Positions 58,441-64,000 of a stretch of 64,000 nt of DNA are shown here, piece after piece. The DNA comes from Epiperipatus broadwayi (lineage: Eukaryota; Onychophora; Udeonychophora; Euonychophora; Peripatidae). The notes beneath the pieces are model-generated. The model saw only the letters and a program-made list of their open reading frames with translations, did no database searches and was not told the DNA's origin. Made by a program: the position numbers and the translations under genes. Within the stretch, counting starts at the first letter, position 1. Every line of letters begins with the position of its first letter. Location: NCBI GenBank assembly GCA_028023455.1, contig JAQFVV010006850.1:231942-295941 (forward strand). Reading direction: 5' to 3'.

Positions 58441-60340
58441 CTCTCGAAAAACGCGACTAAATTACCTACAATCAGCTATTTCATAGATACCTTATAGTCG
58501 GGATGTTGGAACGGCTAATAATTTAATGTATATATTTAAGTTGTCAATACAGACTTAGTAGGTCATTGACTTAGATCTTGAGAGCTAATAATGCAAGAGA
58601 GGCAAAATTAGGTTAGATAAATTTTTAATAAATTATTGAAACATTGAATAATATTATTTGCAGGTAAGGTAAAACTCTCATATGTATTTTATAATAAATT
58701 GCTGCTAGTCATCAATAATCGGTTTGTACTGATTTATCAAACTCATGCCAATATTTATGTGTTTAAATGGTTGTACAGGGTTGATATGAGAATCAGAGCA
58801 ATTGGACCACTTAAAATATTTAACTACTAGCGTATATTAAGTTGTTTTATTTAATAGATTCCAAAACCATTACGTATACGGATAAATGGAGGCGGTTTTA
58901 TATAAAAATATAATATATAATACTGATGTTCTGATGGTTGCAAGGATTAAGGGTACACCACAATAATAACAAGGGGTGCATGAACGAATGACCGAGTGGC
59001 TTGAACTTTGACAAGTCTTAATGCCCCAGGTAGATCCGAGACACTACAACCAGCAGGGATCATTTGGAACCCCGATGATCCAAGAGATTACCTGGAGAAG
59101 AATTTCTTTCTCTCCATATGGTAGTAAAGCATGAGGCTCAACTAAAGCGAAGGTAAAGGCATTGCCACCGTAACATCGAGGAAGAGTGATCGGAAATGGA
59201 TTTTAAAACGAAATTATATAGACCATTTTATCTATCCGTTATCTGTTCTACGCATCAGCCTGATAGTAACTATTCAACAATAACATGGGAGAAATGTAAA
59301 TGATTGCAAAAGTAACAATTAATTAATTTCACTCTGAAACCTAACTCCCCAGATTGTTCGGAAGGGTAATAATAGCAGTCAAATATTCCACTTATTATTA
59401 TTACTCCGTAATAATATATAAAAAAAATATAATAAAATTTTAGACTATTTTAAGTATTTGAGATTTGGAGTATAGATTAAAATATCATGACAAAGTAAAG
59501 GAAACAATAAAATACTTGAATATTTCTCAACTCAACCTAAATGAAACAATTTTTAGTTCGATAAAAGAAAATTACTTTTAAAATGAATATAATAAATATT
59601 ATGGGATACTTTACTGACTTTAATTAGAGTTGAGAAATATTATTATTGGCATCGTTTTGTTTGTAAAATAAGTAATAGTAAAAATATAAAGGTATTCACA
59701 AATGGATTATTAGTAGGCACAAATATTAATAATTATCATCTAAAGACTAGAGCACATAAATATTAGAGAAGAAAATTTACTGACAGGTTTTTGTATAACA
59801 TTTTCAAGTGGAAAACAAGAAATTTACATGCAATTAATTAGGTTAACAGATTAAATTTAAAATTATTACTGATAGGAAAGTTAAAAAAAAGTTCATGTAA
59901 CAAAAGTTACCGTTTTTTCTTCGTCCGGCTTTTCTTCTTGCGGTGATATGTATGAAGAACGTAGGCGCGCATTTTGAATTTCTTAGAATGGCATGGTTAA
60001 TTTAAATGTTGGAATTTGGAAGACTGGAAGCACAGAAAACATTACAGATCAGCGGTATGAAAGATTTAAATTGGCAGAACAGGAATCAGCTTCTTGGACT
60101 TAGCCCATCATTATTGCAGTTTACCGGGCAACTTCTTAATAACGGTTGAAGTGATTTCTCTGGAACAACTACTTTGCTGTAGCTTGAGATGATCTAAGCA
60201 CAGCCAAGTCAAAAGTTAGAGTGTCTATATTATATCTCAGATGGCTACGGTTGACCTTTCTGCCTAGTTTTAGTTCATGACTCCGCCTCCTTTGATTTTC
60301 CGGCCTCCAGCAATATCTAATTTTTGACTATACAATAGCC
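58441..60340. other. Mixed-composition noncoding stretch
   Basis: GAATGACCGAGTGGCTTGAA (58984-59003) resembles a tRNA Leu/Ser-type box A, but no matching box B is convincing. The region 59.9-60.3 kb is less AT-rich. All frames have stops, and no domain or repeat pair is recognised. Confidence 0.3.
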
Positions 60341-60819
60341 TTTGCCTTTCTTGATAAGAGTTCTACATTTCTCATTTCATTGTTATGGTTTTCATTTATT
60401 TTTAAATTTAATACATGATTCTAAATTAACAAAGACAATTACATGGAAAATCGTGAATACCAGAAATATAAATTCATTATCTTAATTTATCCAAAGTACA
60501 AATTAATTATTCTGTACATTTTGTACCGTCAGATTTTGATTTACAAATACTGATCAAAGGAATGTGACTTTTGATCAGCATTTTTAAATGACTTTGTATA
60601 AGGGTTTACAAAATTAAAATTTAAAGAAAGATATACACGCAATTGAAACTTTTAAAGTTGAGCTAATATAAATCCACAAACCACACACACACGAATATTA
60701 TTCATCATGATTTGTGACATTTATACTCATACTTTTTACATTAAATTCTTTTTAAACAAACACAAAATAAATAACTTAAAATTTATGTGGCTTGGAATAG
60801 AAAAAGTCTCATTGCGGGT

Positions 60820-60922
60820 AAATAGTGGTTTAGAATTACCGTTCTTAGATGACAAGCATGAAACTAAGATAGTGGTTTAGAATTACCGCTCTTAAATGAC
60901 AACCATGAAACTAATATCGATT
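60820..60922 (+). repeat. 52-bp tandem duplication
   Basis: TAGTGGTTTAGAATTACCG begins two consecutive units, at 60824 and 60871, each ending CATGAAACTAA. The two differ at only a few bases. Confidence 0.85.
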
Positions 60923-62400
60923 CTTCGATCTGTCTGTTTCAATATATATATATATATATATATTGCCATGCCCTTATTCAAAAACCCACAGATTTGGCTG
61001 ACATTTGTAACTCAATATGAAATTAATCTAGATAAAATCCACTTCATTATTATTCCTCATTGGGGCAGTCATTTACAAGGGATCATTGATTTTAGATCTA
61101 CTATCAATAACCAATGTAAGCAGCTTATGCCCAATAGGACAGACAACTCTGCAATTAATCATTCCTTTCTATTCAGTGTTTTCTTATATGTATATATGTA
61201 AATTTATGTGCCACTAGAGTATCTAAATCTAGATAAAGTTACATTAGATATCTACATAACTGTATCTGATTTGAACCTCAGTTGGTATATTATTTATAAC
61301 AGTGTGTAGGATTTTCCATTTTATAATCATATCATTTGCACTTGTATTAAGGGCAAAGCATTCTTAATATTCTCTAGTTGCGCAAATAAATTATCATATA
61401 ACTCTTTCAAGTTCATATTTAATAATATTAGAAGTTTTTACTAGGTCATATTTAATACTATAGATTATCAATGTAAATTCACTAAATCTTGAATGATCTT
61501 CGATGGTAGTCATTATCTTTTATGATAGCTCACAAATAAACAAACACCTTGAGAAACATTATTTATATATGGTCTTTAAAAACCTTTATTTGACTACTTA
61601 TAATTAATCAGGTGATGATGATGATAAGGGTACTTTCATCCACAGAATTATAATTAATTCACAACACAAATCGTATCTTTTATCAATGTATAATTATTCA
61701 ATAAAGTATTGTTATATTTATACTGTTTTAATGATTGACATCTAGCAATGATGATGATGATGATGATGATGATCATGATCAAACTAACCTCACAAGACAA
61801 TAATAAATTCCAAAAAAACCATATAAACTATTTTTAACAAAACAAATTATATTTTCTTATTAGTTAATCATTAACAATACAAATAGAAAATTTACATAAT
61901 TAATAATAAAATTAGTTACATTTAGATAATAAAAATAACACCCCCCCTTCCCCCCGTTAACGAAACAAATTCAGTTGTCAATGTTATATAGCGTAATATA
62001 TATACTTTCATATTTATAGTGGGTGAATAGAAATCTTACATCATAGAAACATTTTAATTTTAAAATAAACTCCTGTTACGTGCACATACTCGCTTATTGC
62101 ATAAAATACATTTTCATATCTATAATCTTAGAGAATAATAAACAAGAAATAAGTAGAGAAATTTATTTGAATTATAAAAATAAAAATATCTAAAAAAATC
62201 GGTTTCAAATTATTTCTGTAATTTCCATTAATCTAGGTTATTAACAATCTTAAAATATATCTCTCATGATGCTAAATGTATTTATATGACTAGGTGTGTG
62301 TGTGTTACCTTCCATTAATAAATCTTGTATTCAACTTTTATATATGATAAGAATAATACATTTCTCATGATACCTGAATTAATACATAACAAAAAAGACA
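60923..62400. other. AT-rich noncoding stretch with simple repeats
   Basis: Contains (TA)n at about 60944-60962, (GAT)n at about 61747-61773 and C-runs near 61940. No gene recognised. Confidence 0.4.
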
Positions 62401-62408
62401 GTTTATCA

Positions 62409-62572
62409 AAAAAAAAAAAAAAAAAAAACAATACACATATAAAAGGTTACATGTAATGGTTATCAAACAATACACATTATACTAATAACGTCAATATTGA
62501 TAATCATTAAAAGACTTTTATGTATTTCAAACACTTAGAGAGAGAGAGAAAGAAAGAGAGAGAGAGAGAGAA
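62409..62572. repeat. Poly(A) run and (GA)n tract
   Basis: About 19 consecutive A at 62409-62428, and a GA-rich simple repeat at 62537-62572. Confidence 0.9.
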
Positions 62573-63583
62573 ATAAACAGATTTATTTAAAAGAGAATTG
62601 TTAATAGTCATTGAGAAAAAAAAATTGTCATTACCAAGATTTTCTTTTATTCTTGATCTAGAAACCATTTCAATGAGTCTGATGAATTTGATTGAGAAGT
62701 TAGCTTGTTTAAGGTTAAGATTTAAATTCAGCCACATATCCATGAGCAACACGTGCAGATTTACCAATTACAGCGATTTACTGGAAAAGTTCTATTTTCA
62801 GCTTCAGAGTGCAATTCTTCTGCTTTACTGCAATGATGATACTGTGACATAAATTGTATTTTTAGAGACCATTTTAAGACTGGGATGGTTTCTTTATTTC
62901 TATAGACAAATAGATATTTCTGCTTTTCATATAAATTTCAGCATCTTTACTTTGGGCTTTTATTTGAATTCAGCAATGGTACAGTTAAAACATTAAGAAG
63001 ATTCTTCTGCTTTTAATATACCTTTCAGGATTTTTACTTTGTGCTTATACTTGAATTCATCAACTGCATAGGTGGAACAATAACAGGATTCAGAGTCATC
63101 TTTGGACTTTGGAAATCAGCTATAGAATGATATATGTTATTTCCCTTTTAGATTTGAACTCTTCCAGATGTGCAATATAATTTTTTGGATTGATCATTAG
63201 GATTGTCCAACAAAATATCTTCCCTTTCTACCCTGTCACTATTTGTAAAAAATGATGCATGTCTTCTAAGAGGTAATAGGATATATTCTGTTCTGCTTTG
63301 CTTTTCAGACTATATATACACTAGCCTTGAAATGACATCACATAATTTTGGTTAATGAAACATCTGGTCATCCATAAATTATACTTTATCAGTGCAGCTG
63401 CACTCCAAACGATCTGGTACTGGTATCTCTCTGTAATTTTAATAGTTGATTAATGAGTAACTGTTCTCATCCACCAAATTTCACACATTGAGGATAAGTT
63501 AAAATTGATCCCATATTTCTCTCCACACAACCTAGACATTTCTTTATTAACCCTTTCAAATAAAGTAAGAAAAATAAACTTAA

Positions 63584-63587
<4 letters not shown>
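62573..63587. repeat. Noncoding stretch with one degenerate tandem pair
   Basis: About 62920-62978 and 63003-63065 are diverged direct repeats: TTCTGCTTTTCATATAAATT against TTCTGCTTTTAATATACCTT, then ACTTTG(G/T)GCTT and TTGAATTCA. Overlapping frames at 62507-62852 on both strands have no recognisable domain. Nothing else seen. Confidence 0.4.

Positions 63588-63661
<74 letters not shown>
63588..63661. repeat. (TA)n microsatellite
   Basis: About 36 TA units. The Tyr-Ile frame overlapping it is a translation of the repeat. Confidence 0.95.
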
Positions 63662-63667
<6 letters not shown>

Positions 63668-64000
63668 TTTTTACACAGAAAGTACAAAATTATTTAAAAT
63701 TACTTTTAATATGTAAATATTTAAAACTATGATGTTGTACATACACACATACATATACATATCTCTCCTTCTATCTGTAAAATTTGCTTATCAAACATAA
63801 TCTAAACGATTTGAAAGCTACAACTTAGAAATATTATTAGTATCAAGTTATAGAATAAATTAGTAATGACAAAATATTAAAATCAAAGTATTATGAAAAA
63901 GAATATAACTTTATGGAATTTATGTCTACAGACAATTATCTATATATGCAGTTGATATTCTTAATTCTTAAATACAACTATCAAACTATTCAATATATAT
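63662..64000. other. AT-rich noncoding stretch
   Basis: No feature recognised. Confidence 0.35.

Noticed and set aside
58975-59050. tRNA Leu/Ser-like box A
   Set aside because: No matching T-arm at the right distance and no acceptor stem pairing, so not called as a tRNA gene.
62507-62852. Overlapping 84- and 86-codon frames on opposite strands
   Set aside because: Neither has a recognisable domain; one runs into a (GA)n simple repeat.

Overview
The window reads as intergenic or intronic DNA from an AT-rich metazoan genome, most likely an invertebrate. The evidence is very low GC, long (TA)n, (AAT)n and (AC)n microsatellites, absence of bacterial-style packed genes, two RTE-like LINE copies, other LINE remnants with an APE endonuclease, Penelope-like elements (PLEs) with GIY-YIG nucleases, hairpin repeats of MITE size and decayed tRNA-like SINE heads. 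The phylum cannot be fixed from the sequence. No complete host gene is visible. Two short stretches look like single host exons: 28.79-29.12 kb (+) and 21.85-21.96 kb (-). Both have plausible 3' splice sites and normal-looking protein composition, and I recognise neither.

Layout. 0-2.4 kb: AT-rich filler. 2.4-4.5 kb: a very young PLE fragment arranged as a 603-bp inverted repeat around a partial reverse transcriptase, flanked by (TA)n. 4.5-19 kb: mostly featureless AT-rich DNA with hairpin repeats (8.9-9.4 and 17.5-17.8 kb), a candidate Tigger-like element (13.6-14.5 kb), a 1.1-kb inverted repeat (14.9-16.0 kb) and tandem repeats. 19-21.3 kb: slightly richer composition, with two short unexplained reading frames and then the possible terminal exon. 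22-32 kb: filler, decayed repeats and the possible 28.8-kb exon. 32.4-38.4 kb: a pile-up of retroelements. These are a LINE RT on the minus strand, with a second 3' end next to (AAT)n; a LINE ORF1 plus endonuclease on the plus strand, head-to-head with it; and an old PLE 3' fragment. 39.5-40.5 kb: a second inverted PLE pair plus (TA)n-centred palindromes. 41.1-41.9 kb: a three-copy repeat. 42.7-45.5 kb: an RTE LINE (+). 46-49.6 kb: several hairpin elements. 50.1-52.3 kb: a badly decayed LINE (+). 53.9-55.3 kb: an RTE fragment (-). 56.2-57.3 kb: a GC-richer island of unknown nature. 57.3-64 kb: filler and microsatellites.

What links the features is mobile-element biology rather than a pathway. 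The coding capacity I can name belongs to retroelements, nearly all broken by stops and frameshifts; PLE copy 1 is the exception because its remaining frame is intact. The recurring theme is inversion: PLE arms, hairpin repeats, head-to-head LINE parts, and unique sequence mirrored around (TA)n tracts.
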